DNA of 64,000 nucleotides from Siphonodentalium dalli (GCA_032622095.1 CP136068.1:9405729-9469728), one strand, 5' to 3'. Positions 37,466 through 48,812 are shown, counted from the stretch's first letter. The notes: generated by a model not told the origin, from the letters alone. Numbers and translations: made by a program.

Positions 37466-38015
37466 GTTTTAGAACAAACTCATCGACTGACATAAACAAC
37501 TCAAAATCTCGCTCTGTGCATGGCACATGTAGCTGATATATTTGCGCAGCAACATTTCGTTTAAACTGAGAATATTTAGCCAATATATAGCACCATGAAC
37601 AGAGGAGCACCTTGAAATTTCTTTGAAACATCTGTATATTCGTGGAGATATGATAGCCAGGTGTCCTCGAGATCTTAGTCCAACCCACTAGATTGATTGA
37701 TACATCTCAGTATGTAAAACCCAGTTATCATCTTTTATCGAACTAATGTGTTTATGATGTGCATGTATCATATTATAACGTCTAATGTATACGCAGTTGT
37801 AAATAAATAAATACTTCATTATTGGTGGAACCGATTAATCGCGATAAACAGAATGACAATTGACAAGGTGAGCCACTACTTATATTCCATGACTGTAATA
37901 ATCATGTTTTGTGATGATATTTGAATATGTTAACACTTTAAGCAAGAGCATTCACTATTCTCAACAAATATCCACAGCATACATTAACCTGGGCAACGCC
38001 GGGTAACCCTGCTAG

Positions 38016-38318
38016 TCATATATATATATGGCGAATAAATGTGTTCAAACTAAACACTCCCAGAGTACATTAGCATTGTAAATACATGTAAGCAAAACAT
38101 TGAGTTCCATCAATTAATTTGTGGGGATGCTTAGATAAAAAAAAACAGTGTGTTGAATTAAAGACATATTATGGACTTGTTCGAGTGCGATAAACTTATA
38201 AGTTATGTCTCAGGCTCTATGCCAACCTGGGGAATTTAGCATTCTACTAACATCACCGAAAATTTCAAAGAAATCTACCAATCCACTCCATAGAACACAT
38301 CATTTGAACTACGCTCAA
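38016..38318. other. 303-bp spacer between the twin Helitron-like elements
   Basis: Sequence not shared with either element or with the flanks of the pair (a TA run at its left edge aside). No gene seen. Confidence 0.6.
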
Positions 38319-38338
38319 TCTATATCTATATTTGCGAA

Positions 38339-38381
<43 letters not shown>

Positions 38382-41300
38382 GTTCTATAGAAATGCACAC
38401 GGGACAATCTAGATGATGCCAAAGGGGTCTACTAGGAGTAGCTTTTTACGAGAAAGATAATGGTCGGGGTTAGAATTTTCTAAAGTGACGCCGTTGTTGT
38501 CAGGGGCAGAAAAGAGGAAGGGGCAGACAAAAATTTTGTCGCCGATTGCCACCAAACTTATATATAATTATCCCCATAATATGAGGAATCTAATGGCGTG
38601 GTTTAAATATGACAAAAGTCGCGCCGTTCGCGTCAGGGGTGCCCGGAAGGGGGGGGGGGGGGGCAGATTTTGTTTCTGTCGCCGATTGCCACGAAACTTA
38701 CATATATTCATCCCCATGATATGAAGAATCCAACGGTGTGGTTTAAATATGTCAAAAGTGGCGTCGTTTGAGTCAGGGATGAACGGAAGGGAAGAGGGGC
38801 ACCAAAATTGATAAAACTAATTTTAGCGCCGATTTCCACCAAATTGATATATATTCTTCTTCATGATACAAGGAATCTAATTGTACGATTTAACAACGCC
38901 AAATTGTTGTTTTTGGATGAGAGATCGGGAGGGGGTGGGCACTAAATTTGATAATGAGTCGCCGATTGCCACCACACTTATACAAAATCATCCCCATGGT
39001 ATGAGGAGTCTAATGGTGTGGCTTTTATCTGTCAAATGTGGCCTCATTCGAGTCAGGGTTGCATTGAAAGGGACAGGGGCACCAATTTCCACCAAATTGA
39101 TACACGTTCTTATCCATGACTAGCAGGGTTACCCGGCGTTGCCCAGGTTAATGTATGCTGTGGATATTTGTTGAGAATAGTGAATGCTCTTGCTTAAAGT
39201 GTTAACATATTCAAATAGCATCACAAAACATGATTATTACAGTCATGGAATATAAGTAGTGGCTCACCTTGTCAATTGTCATTCTGTTTATCGCGATTAA
39301 TCGGTTCCACCAATAATGAAGTATTTATTTATTTACAACTGCGTATACATTAGACGTTATAATATGATACATGCACATCATAAACACATTAGTTCGATAA
39401 AAGATGATAACTGGGTTTTACATACTGAGATGTATCAATCAATCTAGTGGGTTGGACTAAGATCTCGAGGACACCTGGCTATCATATCTCCACGAATATA
39501 CAGATGTTTCAAAGAAATTTCAAGGTGCTCCTCTGTTCATGGTGCTATATATTGGCTAAATATCGTGATTTAAAGACGCCATAGTGGTGCTGATTGGGTG
39601 AGAGATGGAGAGGGGAGGGATTGGCACCAAATTTGATAAAACAAATTGTTTAGTCACCGATTATCACCAAACTTATAAACAATCATCTCCAGGATATCAG
39701 GAGTGTAATCGTGTGGTTTAAGGATGTCACAAGTGGGGCCATTCGAGTCAGTGGTGTATAGAGATGAGAGGACACAAAAAATGATATCTATATGTTTAGT
39801 GCCGATTTCCACCAGATTGATACATATTCTTCTCCGTGATACGAGGAATCTTATCGTGTGGTTTAGATACACCAAATTGGTGCCCTATGGGTGAGAGAAA
39901 TGGGGACCTTAAATTTTATACGAATTTGTATACTCGCCAATTTTCACCAATTTCATATATATGCATCTCTAATCTCGAATGAGTCTCAGTGTGTGCAGCT
40001 TGAGTCCGAAATAGGGACGGGAGGGTAACCAAAACTTATACAAAATATTGTTAGTACCAATTACCATCAAATTCAGACACGTTCTTCTCAAATGATACAA
40101 GAAATAAAATCGTGCTGTCTGTCTGTCTTTGTGTCTGCCTGTGTGCGTTCTATATATAACTTCACGCGGTACAATCGAGATGGCACCAAGGCGTTCTAAG
40201 AGGGGTAACTTTTTACAAGGAAGATAATGGTGCGGGTTAAAAGTTTCTAAAATGACGCTGTTGGTGTCAGGGGAAGAAAGGAAGAAAGGGGGAGGTCGGC
40301 AAAATTAAAAAAATATGGTGAAATAGTTTTGTCGCTGATTTCCACCAAACGAATACATAATCACCTTCACAATATGGCGTTGTTCGAGTCAGCGTTGCAT
40401 CAACAATTGATTTAATAAACCAAATTCCACCAAATTCATATACGTTTTTCTCTAATGATATACCATGAATTAAATTAAATTAAATTTGGTGTCGTTTGCG
40501 TCACGGATGGCGAGCGGATATGCACTATCATTGATACGATTGCTATTCGTAGATATCCACATATAAGTTATATATAGTCACCAGGCCATCTCCATATCAT
40601 TTTAAGTTGTTGGGCGTTCACATTTCACAATCCCGACATGTGGTGACCCACATAAGTCACTTGAACAATTATATCTTCTTAACAGTCATATTTATATGGA
40701 GATGATCATCAAGGCATTCACACAATGAGCTAGCAAAAAGAGATAACTAGAAGAAGCATTAAACGTATATTTATCATTCTATTGAAGAGATACATATATT
40801 CGTGCAAACTGAGAGACCTCGAACCGTCAGAGGATTGCATATATATAATAACAAAGTTTACTCTGTTCCATTCAATACAGTTTCCACAAAAAAATACAAT
40901 TTGTCCAGAGATATGGAAGGCCTGTTCAAAAATAGTGTCACAGTGTGCAGTCAAATATAGTTTCTTCTGATATAAAAGAAAATGCAGTTAGTAGCACAAT
41001 ACTTTTCAGGATCCTACCAATACTGACATCTGACAAGGGTTTTAGAACAAACTCATCGACTGACATAAACAACTCAAAATCTCGCTCTGTGCATGGCACA
41101 TGTAGCTGATATATTTGCGCAGCAACATTTCGTTTAAACTGAGAATATTTAGCCAATATATAGCACCATGAACAGAGGAGCACCTTGAAATTTCTTTGAA
41201 ACATCTGTATATTCGTGGAGATATGATAGCCAGGTGTCCTCGAGATCTTAGTCCAACCCACTAGATTGATTGATACATCTCAGTATGTAAAACCCAGTTA

Positions 41301-41588
41301 TCATCTTTTATCGAACTAATGTGTTTATGATGTGCATGTATCATATTATAACGTCTAATGTATACGCAGTTGTAAATAAATAAATACTTCATTATTGGTG
41401 GAACCGATTAATCGCGATAAACAGAATGACAATTGACAAGGTGAGCCACTACTTATATTCCATGACTGTAATAATCATGTTTTGTGATGATATTTGAATA
41501 TGTTAACACTTTAAGCAAGAGCATTCACTATTCTCAACAAATATCCACAGCATACATTAACCTGGGCAACGCCGGGTAACCCTGCTAG
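38319..41588 (+). mobile_element. Helitron-like element, copy 2 (3270 bp, uninterrupted)
   Basis: Same orientation and ends as copy 1 (A|TCTATATC ... CTAG|T). Differences noticed: one extra GTCT unit, a G-run substitution near 38658, a T/A change near 39914, TGGAGATGATC against TGGTGATGATC near 40698, and the absence of the hAT insertion. That is only a handful of changes over 3.27 kb. Confidence 0.85.
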
Positions 41589-41881
41589 TTATAAATATTT
41601 ACATCTCAATTCGGGACGCAACAATTGGCGATAAACTAACTCAAACGATTTCGTCATCTAGCGTCATTGCATTTAATCATATATAAGAATGACGGTGTGT
41701 GTTGTCAATTTCGATTAATATTCGTAAAAATAACTACTTTGAGCAAGAATATTCTCCATTTCTATTTGGTCACACTGCCGGAGTGTTTCACATCACTTTA
41801 ACTGAATTGCCATACAGATGATTATTAATATAATACCAAGATCAATCGTGTAACCGAGGCGACCCTGTATCCCGGGTCACT
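41589..41881. other. No gene seen; possible old Helitron 3' remnant
   Basis: ACTTTGAGCAAGAATATTCT near 41743 resembles the inner 3' region of the neighbouring elements but is strongly diverged. A similar remnant is near 51300-51370. Confidence 0.35.
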
Positions 41882-42945
41882 CTAAACCCGATGCCACCAT
41901 GGACCCGAGTCCACCCTGTATCCCATGACATCGTAAACCCGATGCCACCCTGGACCCGAGTCCACCCTATATCCCATGACATAGTAAACCCGATGCCACC
42001 CTGGACCCGAGTCCACCCTATATCCCATGACATCGTAAACCCTATGCCACCATGGACCCGAGTCCACCCTGTATCCAATGACATCGTAAACCCGACGCCA
42101 CCATGGACCCGAGTCCACCCTGTATCCCATGACATCGTAAACCCGATGCCACCATGGACTCGAGTCCACCCTATATCCCATGACATCGTAAACCCGATGC
42201 CACCCTGGACCCGAGTCCACCCTATATCCCATGACATAGTAAACCCGACGCCACCCTGGACCCGAGTCCACCCTGTATCACATGACATCGTAAACCCGAT
42301 GCCACCCTGGACCCGAGTCCACCCTGTATCACATGACATCGTAAACCCGATGCCACCATGGACCCGAGTCCACCCTGTATCCCATGACATTGTAAACCCG
42401 ATGCCACCCTGGACCCGAGTCCACCCTGTATCCCATGACATTGTAAACCCGATGCCACCATGGACCCGAGTCCACCCTGTATCCCATGACATCGTAAACC
42501 CGATGCCACCATGGACCCGAGTCCACCCTGTATCCCATGACATCGTAAACCCGATGCCACCATGGACCCGAGTCCACCCTGTATCCCATGACATCGTAAA
42601 CCCGATGCCACCATGGACCCGAGTTCACCCTGTATCCCATGACATCGTAAACCCGATGCCACCCTGGACCCGAGTCCACCCTGTATCCCATGACATCGTA
42701 AACCCGATGCCACCATGGACCCGAGTCCACCCTGTATCCCATGACATCGTAAACCCGATGCCACCATGGACCCGAGTCCACCCTGTATCCCATGACATCG
42801 TAAACCCGATGCCACCATGGACCCGAGTCCACCCTGTATCCCATGACATCGTAAACCCGATGCCACCATGGACCCGAGTCCACCCTGTATCCCATGACAT
42901 CGTAAACCCGATGCCACCATGGACCCGAGTCCACCCTATATCCCA
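41882..42945. repeat. 51-bp minisatellite, about 21 copies
   Basis: Near-perfect units containing CCACCATGGACCCGAGTCCA and CCCATGACATCGTAAACCCG. Because 51 is a multiple of 3 and few stops occur in the unit, one + frame stays open for 358 codons (17-residue unit MPPWTRVHPV...) and all three minus frames also stay open. Variation (ATG/CTGG, TGTATC/TATATC, one GGACTCGAGTCC palindrome) is spread over all codon positions, so there is no sign of coding selection. Confidence 0.92.
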
Positions 42946-43532
42946 ACTAACTTGTGAAATTACATAGATCTTATTACGCATATAGTTATAGTAAGTTACA
43001 TGGACATGTGCATTATATAAGTATAGTCTGCCGGTCATATCCTAGCGCACCATGCAACACTCTGTGGTAATTTGGCAGCAAAATTGCCAGGAAAATTTTG
43101 TGATGTTACTATGAACGTGTACCCTATAAGTGTTTCTCGTGCACCGAAGCTGTATAGATCGCGGGCGAAATTAAATGTCACTTGTCAAACTGCACGGAAT
43201 TATCTATCAGTGCATTGTACGTGCAGTTGAACTTTAATTATACACTAAACAAACATCTATTATGCGTGCCGTTGTTAAGATAATCCGCTGACTTAGCAAA
43301 ATAACGACAGAAAATGTGACCGTTATAATTTATCATGCATCGAGTCTGCTTCCCGCACTCTTGCGTTGCTCCTTGTTGCAAAACACCGTTCGTTGCCTTA
43401 ACCTTGTTGGTCCCGTGACATTCACGCCAGTTATATTTGTTGGTCTTGCGTTATCCCTTTTGAGGGCAGAATCCCGCTGTCGTCACGTTTGTTGAATCTG
43501 CAGTTGCAACAATTGGCCGCTACCATGTAAGG
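42946..43532. other. No gene seen
   Basis: Apparently single-copy sequence between two tandem repeats with no supported exon or element boundary. Confidence 0.5.
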
Positions 43533-43770
43533 ACATGGCGACATGGGTTTGGGGGGTCTTTCATCCCAACTTGGTAAAATTTTTGACTCTCCCCCCTTTT
43601 GTTACAGGTGTGTCTCAATTCCAGACTAGAAAATGTAACAATTATCCAACCACATGGCGACATGGGTTTGGGGGGTCTTTCATCCCAACTTGGTAAAATT
43701 TTTGACTCTCCCCCCTTTTGTTACAGGTGTGTCTCAATTCCAGACTAGAAAATGTAACAATTATCCAACC
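43533..43770 (+). repeat. Exact 119-bp tandem duplication
   Basis: The unit from ACATGGCGACATGGGTTTGG to AATTATCCAACC occurs twice in direct succession without visible differences. It is either a very recent duplication or an assembly artefact. Confidence 0.9.
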
Positions 43771-43940
43771 ACTATAGCTATTCAGATTGGAAATATGTTG
43801 AAATTGTCCATGCAATGTAATTATTAAACCCATATTAAGTACAATAGTGTGTGGTGTTTAGATCATAAGTTGAATAATAGCATACCTTTGCTCAAATGCT
43901 AAGTGGAAAGGATCGATAATGAAATATAAGACAATCTCAT

Positions 43941-44463
43941 TACCTTATACTCGTATTTAAATTCGCGCAGTACAATTATAATTTTTTCGCTCAGTTTTGA
44001 ATTCGAGCACATTAAATTCGCGCACCTAGCTGCGCGAATTCAAAACTGTAATATTTCCGTGATATTCTCGTATATAATGATAGTTTCGGTTCTTATTAAT
44101 TGCTGTAGATAGCATAAGTGTACATGTAAACACATTCGCGGCGGATTTACATCATGTAGACAAATTGACAATAAACTAGTAACTATACATACATTATTAT
44201 TTTGGGGCGACCTGGAATATTAGCATTTCTTATACTGTTAAGAATTTCAACGGTCCTGATTTTGCTGATGGTCGAATGTAAATAATAAATATATGCATAC
44301 ATGCATTGGCGTAATTGTCTATTAAATGTAAATTCAGCAACATGGCCCGCTTGTATTTCCCATACATGGACTGTGGTTTAGATTAAACTTGGGAGTCGTA
44401 CTATTTTTCGCTCTATTTAATATCGAAAAATAGTACTGCGCGAATTTAAATACGAGTAAGGTA
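43941..44463. mobile_element. MITE with ~33-bp inverted ends, TTACCTTA termini
   Basis: Left end TTACCTTATACTCGTATTTA and AATTCGCGCAGTAC; the right end is the complement with a 2-base difference. Inside are smaller hairpins, one formed by TACTATTTTTCG and CGAAAAATAGTA (44399-44436) and one around TTTTGAATTCG and CGAATTCAAAAC (43996-44046). Target duplication unclear. Confidence 0.7.
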
Positions 44464-44977
44464 ACAGTTTGCAAATGGTATACATGCGGGTGCATTGGGA
44501 ATTGTAGATGGATCTGGGGTGGGGTTCAAATTGCTAAGTTAAAATCCCCTCAAAACGAAGACTCTATATAATATACCCCCCTCGTGGCTGTAATACATGT
44601 GGGAATATATTTAATTTGAACGTTTAAGGTGTGGCTCGATACCCAAGTTGAGACTGTTGTGAAGTTTGGCACATGGGAGCCTCATAACAATGTAATTACC
44701 TCACTTCCTCCAAAATTAATTAATACTACGACCATTGATTACTGACACTGGTGAATATATATAGGTTTAGTCCACGAGTAACGTTGGCGTGAGGCGCACG
44801 TATTCAGCCGAATCACAATCATTTAATGCACAATGTTGTATACCACACGTTGCATACAGACCGGAACTACTTCGCGTTGACGTCGTCGAGAGAGATGACG
44901 TATATTAGGTCAACGATCCGTGTCCTATGATGCCCCAACTATTACCGGTTTTCGTCATGCTTAAGGGTAGTCAATCC

Positions 44978-45375
44978 GATTCGATGGTCCCCATATCATT
45001 AGATTCCAACAACAACAACAACAACAACATCGACAGTTTTATAATGCTGTTTCAGTTATCAGAATCGATTAATTGCCCAAAAATAATTCTAACCACAGTT
45101 AACTATTATATAAAATGGCCGGATTATCAAATAACTGACACACAAAGCCACTTGATTTTAGAGTTATCCATCTTCATTCGAAATTTGGTCCGATATCGTC
45201 GGCTTGAGGAATATTTGCCAGGCCGCCAAAAATTACATATCTCGGGAAACAACAAATTTCAAAAATCAATATCTGATCACTCTGAGCTTTGATGGGTGGG
45301 TTCCTAGACTCGAAATTTTACCCCCGAAGCCAAAGAAATAGTAATTTGAGAGCGTTAATTCGGATTATGCATCTT
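44978..45375 (+). repeat. Dispersed CAA-containing repeat, copy 2
   Basis: Same order of blocks as 1378-1675: GATGGTCCCCATATCATTAG, a CAA tract at 45009-45029, and CCCGAAGCCAAAGAAATAGT then GAGCGTTAATTCGG. The middle carries sequence absent from the first copy. A 121-codon frame (44927-45292) crosses the CAA tract as poly-Asn and has no recognisable domain. Confidence 0.55.
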
Positions 45376-45579
45376 TAAATCACAGTTATGGTAGTTATAT
45401 TATCAGGGAAACCACTGTAAATGGTGTGCATTTCATACAGAACATAACTTGCATCATAATCTCAATTATTACGAACTCGCGATTCTCATGAAACATACCC
45501 TTGCGCCGTCATTCCAGAAAACATGTTGACTGAATTTCGCGTTTATCCTGTTCTGTATTTATATCAATACAGAGAGATA

Positions 45580-45766
45580 AATTACACACAGTGAACAACT
45601 CAAATTCTTGTCCGTAAGTTACACACAGTGAACAACTCAAATTCTTGTCTGTAAGTTACACAGAGTGAACAATTCTAATTCTTGTCTGAAAGTTACACAC
45701 AGTGAACAACTGAAATTCTTGTCTGTAAGTTACACACAGTGAACAACTGAAATTCTTGTCTGTAAT
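45580..45766 (+). repeat. 37-bp minisatellite, 5 copies
   Basis: Five copies of a unit with AGTTACACACAGTGAACAAC followed by AAATTCTTGTCTGTA. Start-to-start spacing is 37 bp; the third copy is most diverged. Confidence 0.9.
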
Positions 45767-46327
45767 GTCTACTGATGAGTGCATCACGCACGAAAGACCT
45801 CTAGATTAAATAGATTATTTTTTACATCATGTTTATCATTACCTGAACCTGTACATATGTGAATTCTGTCGTAAATGGCGTGAATAAATTCCTATTTCAT
45901 GTTTTGATGGTTTGCCTCTGCTGATCGAAGTGTTTGTCCTTTTTGAGATGCCATTTTTTATTGAAAAAGAAACTAAGATAACAAAAACAAATAAACAAAC
46001 AGACAAAAAAAAAATCAAATAAACAAACAACGAAACGCGTCTCCGGCCATTCTTACATTTAATACAGTCACGTAACATTGTGTGAACTTGAGTAAACGGT
46101 ATTGGACTCGACAAGGCAACTAGAAATTTGATATAGAGTCATATTCACGCACAATATATCAAATAATCGAAGGCTTATGTCATATAATTGTAATAAACAC
46201 TATGCAGTGGGTAATAAATACAGAACCGCATATATGTGATTATGGTGGACAGGCCAATTCGCTCGTGTGCTATATACACAGTAGTGTAAGCATGACACTC
46301 GAGACATTTGGCCGCTCGTCATATAAA

Positions 46328-46766
46328 CCTTGAAATAGTGTGTCTGTAATTTGCAGAATGAGGTCCCCAGAGGGTGAATTTAGTCACGCTTTCCCGCACA
46401 TCAGGCTATCTTCACCAAATTCACCCTCTGTGGACATCATTCTGCTGATAGCTCAACTGCTATGGGAGAACTATGATCAGATTGAAGTTCCCTAGTTGAG
46501 GTTGGTGATGTTCACCCATTTATCACCTCGAGTATGTATTTATCTTCTGCAATTAGGGGATATAGAAACTGAACAGAAGGGAAAAAGTAACTAAAACATT
46601 GTTAATTTGAGAATATACATAGATACTTTCAAGAGAATTTGGGGCCTAAACAGAATGAGGTCCCCAGAGGGTGATTTTGTGAAGCTAGCCCGCTGTGCGA
46701 GGTAGCATCACTGAATGGATCCTCTGTGGACCTCATTCTGCAAATGACAGACACACTAGTTCAAGG
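46328..46766. mobile_element. GAGGTCCCC-family double-hairpin MITE
   Basis: Ends CCTTGAAATAGTGTGTCTG and CAGACACACTAGTTCAAGG are inverted. Two palindromes (46358-46444 and 46650-46745) are built from AGAATGAGGTCCCCAGAGGG and AATTCACCCTCTG...GACCTCATTCT. The centre holds ATGTTCACCCATTTATCACC. It is the longest copy of this family in the window and has no coding capacity. Confidence 0.7.
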
Positions 46767-47993
46767 CTTGTCGTCATATATCGTACATTATTGACCGGAA
46801 AGAAACACGTGTTAATACTGTCTATATTCTGTCTCAGTCTCTTGCAATAATCCGCGCGGCGCTTTGTGTGAACATGATAATGAACTGTGTGAGTCAGGGA
46901 ACGAGTTACCTGTAGTATACGCCCATCGTGCTCAAACCTATACCGACATTCCTTATTGTTTTATCACAATCGTGTCTGATCCGCCACGTAAATATCAAGG
47001 GTTAATTGATTTAGTTTGTCTCTTCCATCCGAATGGTGCAGAATCTGAGTAAACAAAAACAAATTCGAACAAAGCTGAATAAAATTACCACACAGCTAGA
47101 TCGGATTGTCTAGAACGTGTTCCAACAAAAAGTTGTTAATCTTATCAAATCATTGGATAAAAGCATTACCAACCCACGAAGTAAGATGCATAGGAGTTAT
47201 GATAGAACACAAATATATGAAAGACTGAAGAGCGGCGAATAGTGTTTGATAATTAGTTAATAGTATTTGTGCAATTTCTTTCAATAACTGATCATAACTG
47301 TGAGCCCGATGAACAAATTGAGCGTTTGTGAGTTTTATTCTAGAAGGTGGAATTAGGACCAAATGCTATAGTTAGTCCAATAGGCGATTAGTCAGCGTTA
47401 TATGTGTTCTTGATTTCTGGCAGACTTTGTGTATATAACCACCGGTGGTGTGTGTATATACATATACTCTCAAACCGCGCGACAGAACAACGAGAATTTG
47501 TGTTTTGAGTGTATATGTAACGCCACATATGCTTATAAATTAGCGGAGTTATAACCGCTGGGACATGCTGTGGCGTTCATAGATCCTATCTACTTAAACA
47601 GACCGACAAACCACCGACCCTCCACCGATCTCGGTCATTCAACGATGGATAGTCCGACCGAAGAAACAACACGTCAAATGTGATCAGCAGTGCTCTCCTC
47701 GTCACTAAGGAGATTACGTCACCAAGGAGACGCATAAAACTTCAAAGCGAATCGGCAGCTACCGTTTTGGAGAAATAGTTAATTCTTGGGAATTTTCTTA
47801 AAATTTTGCTTGATCCGATGTTTGGAGCTCACTGAAAGAGACTTTGTCTCCCGAGAGTCTAGTATACCCAAGCCTTGAGTGGAACCTGTGTCAGTGTGTT
47901 CATTTATTTCGGATTCACACGCGTTTGGTTTGTTTCTCTATTTACTATACACCACGCCCGTACATTTAAAACATTCAACTTTGTGATTTGCAG
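46767..47993. other. Apparently single-copy stretch upstream of exon 2
   Basis: No gene is called. A 62-codon + frame (46864-47052) ends CLFHPNGAESE but lacks splice support. Near 47429-47462 a region of dyad symmetry centres on CCACCGGTGG flanked by GTATATA and TATATAC. Two adjacent copies of GTCAC(T/C)AAGGAGA occur at 47701-47731. The stretch could hold an internal promoter or an unseen exon. Confidence 0.4.
47718..47731 (+). promoter_or_regulatory. X-box-like motif (RFX site candidate)
   Basis: GTCACCAAGGAGAC fits the loose ciliary X-box consensus RYYNYY-N1-3-RRNRAC. An imperfect neighbour, GTCACTAAGGAGAT, begins at 47701. RFX factors drive ciliary and flagellar genes, which suits an RIIa-domain gene, but the motif is short and lies inside the putative intron. 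If used, it would drive an internal start such as the ATG at 48077. Confidence 0.3.
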
Positions 47994-48125
47994 CGGAACT
48001 TAAAAGAATTCCGTCAGTGTCCTATCTACATAAGCTTATCGAGAAAAGGACGCCAAAGCCAGAAGCGCCCGAGGAAATGGCAGAAAAACCACAACAAGTG
48101 GTTCCAGAGGGGATCGATGCAGAAG
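47994..48125 (+). CDS. Exon 2 of the RIIa-domain protein (putative)
   Basis: Bounded by an acceptor (TTGTGATTTGCAG) and a donor (GTAGGT at 48126). The 132-bp exon is phase 1 at both ends, so with exon 1 it reads A-ELKRIPSVSYLHKLIEKR, then TPKPEAPEEMAEKPQQVVPE and GIDAE. The first half looks helical and basic; the second is Pro/Glu/Lys-rich and probably disordered, as is common after the RIIa helices in sperm-tail anchoring proteins. Because both sides share a phase, the exon could be skipped or duplicated without breaking the frame. Joining it to exon 1 is an inference from phase, strand and composition only. The frame closes soon after the donor, which supports a real exon end. No exon 3 was found downstream. 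Confidence 0.5.
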
Positions 48126-48281
48126 GTAGGTTTAGAAAAATATTAACATTTAAAAACCTCAGCTCGAGTATTAACTGCTTCAATGGCGGTGAAAAATCTC
48201 ATTTCTTACCATAATGGCAATGTATATATCGGAATGTCAATGCATTTATCGATCGGTACTGATCGGTATGGAAAATTCATA
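48126..48281 (+). other. Start of the next intron
   Basis: Begins GTAGGT and runs into a MITE. Nothing recognisable before 48282. Confidence 0.4.
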
Positions 48282-48722
48282 TGTGACCCGCCATATCAAA
48301 TCCAGTCGGAAGTCGGGATTTTTTTTACCCTGTGCCAATGCATTCTCTTATATATGCGAGTCGACCATAGGTCACCTCGCATATATAAGAGAATGCATTG
48401 GCCTAACAATTTTTTTTACAATTTTAATAATTTGTTCTTGTATTCTTTAACAATTTTATAATTTCACCCATACAGAGCCCCAGACAAACATGAGCAGACG
48501 ACACTCTTCTATGTGCTTCTATATATGTGTGGGGCTCCCTGCAGGGTAATGGATGTTTTTTTTATTTTATGTCCTAAAAATTGTAAGAAACATTTATTTA
48601 AAAAACATGATAACAAATTGTTAAGCCAATGCATTCTCTTATATATACGAGGCGACTCGCATATATAAGAGAATGCATTGGCACAGGGTAAAAAAATCCC
48701 GACTTCCGACTGGATTTGATAT
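48282..48722. mobile_element. TA-flanked double-hairpin MITE, copy 3 (3' truncated)
   Basis: Left end TGTGACCCGCCATATC after TA at 48280-48281. The right end stops at GACTGGATTTGATAT and lacks the final GGCGGGTCACA. Palindromes at 48335-48400 and 48626-48680; the second has lost its loop (GAGGCGACTCGC). It lies only 156 bp downstream of exon 2. Confidence 0.85.
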
Positions 48723-48762
48723 ATAAGGACTATAAGTCGATTGGATTGTTTCGAAATAAAGA

Positions 48763-48812
48763 TGATGATGGTGATGATGATGCTGATGATGATGGTGATG
48801 ATGATATCTTTT
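48763..48812 (+). repeat. Short GAT microsatellite
   Basis: About 50 bp of GATGATGGT-type repeat. Confidence 0.9.

Larger units (their letters stand above)
33797..38015 (+). mobile_element. Helitron-like element, copy 1 (with hAT insertion)
   Basis: Begins TCTATATCTATATTTGCG after a host A and ends at CTAG (38012-38015) before a host T, with hairpin ACCTGG...CCGGGT about ten bases inside the 3' end: the A|TC...CTAG|T signature of rolling-circle elements. A GTCT microsatellite lies near the 5' end and about ten ~135-bp repeats (GCCGATTTCCACCAAA type) fill 34000-35950. No Rep/helicase frame is present, so it is non-autonomous. Without its 953-bp insertion (element plus target duplication) it would be 3266 bp, nearly identical to copy 2. 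Confidence 0.8.
2285..47993 (+). other. Putative 45.7-kb intron between exons 1 and 2
   Basis: It begins GTGAGT at 2285 and ends TTTGCAG at 47987-47993. Exon 1 ends after the first base of a codon, and the exon at 47994 supplies the two bases that complete it (G + CG = Ala). The interior is filled with satellites, MITEs, Helitron-like elements and microsatellites. Intermediate exons could have been missed, and the two exons could belong to different genes; only a transcript would settle it. Confidence 0.45.

Noticed and set aside
33797-41588. Simple segmental duplication as explanation for the 3.27-kb repeats
   Set aside because: Homology starts and stops exactly at TC and CTAG termini with unrelated flanks, which fits two transposon copies better; an assembly duplication remains possible.
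41891-42967. 358-codon open frame on + (and three overlapping minus frames)
   Set aside because: It is a 51-bp minisatellite whose unit length is a multiple of three; several frames are open at once and variation shows no codon bias.
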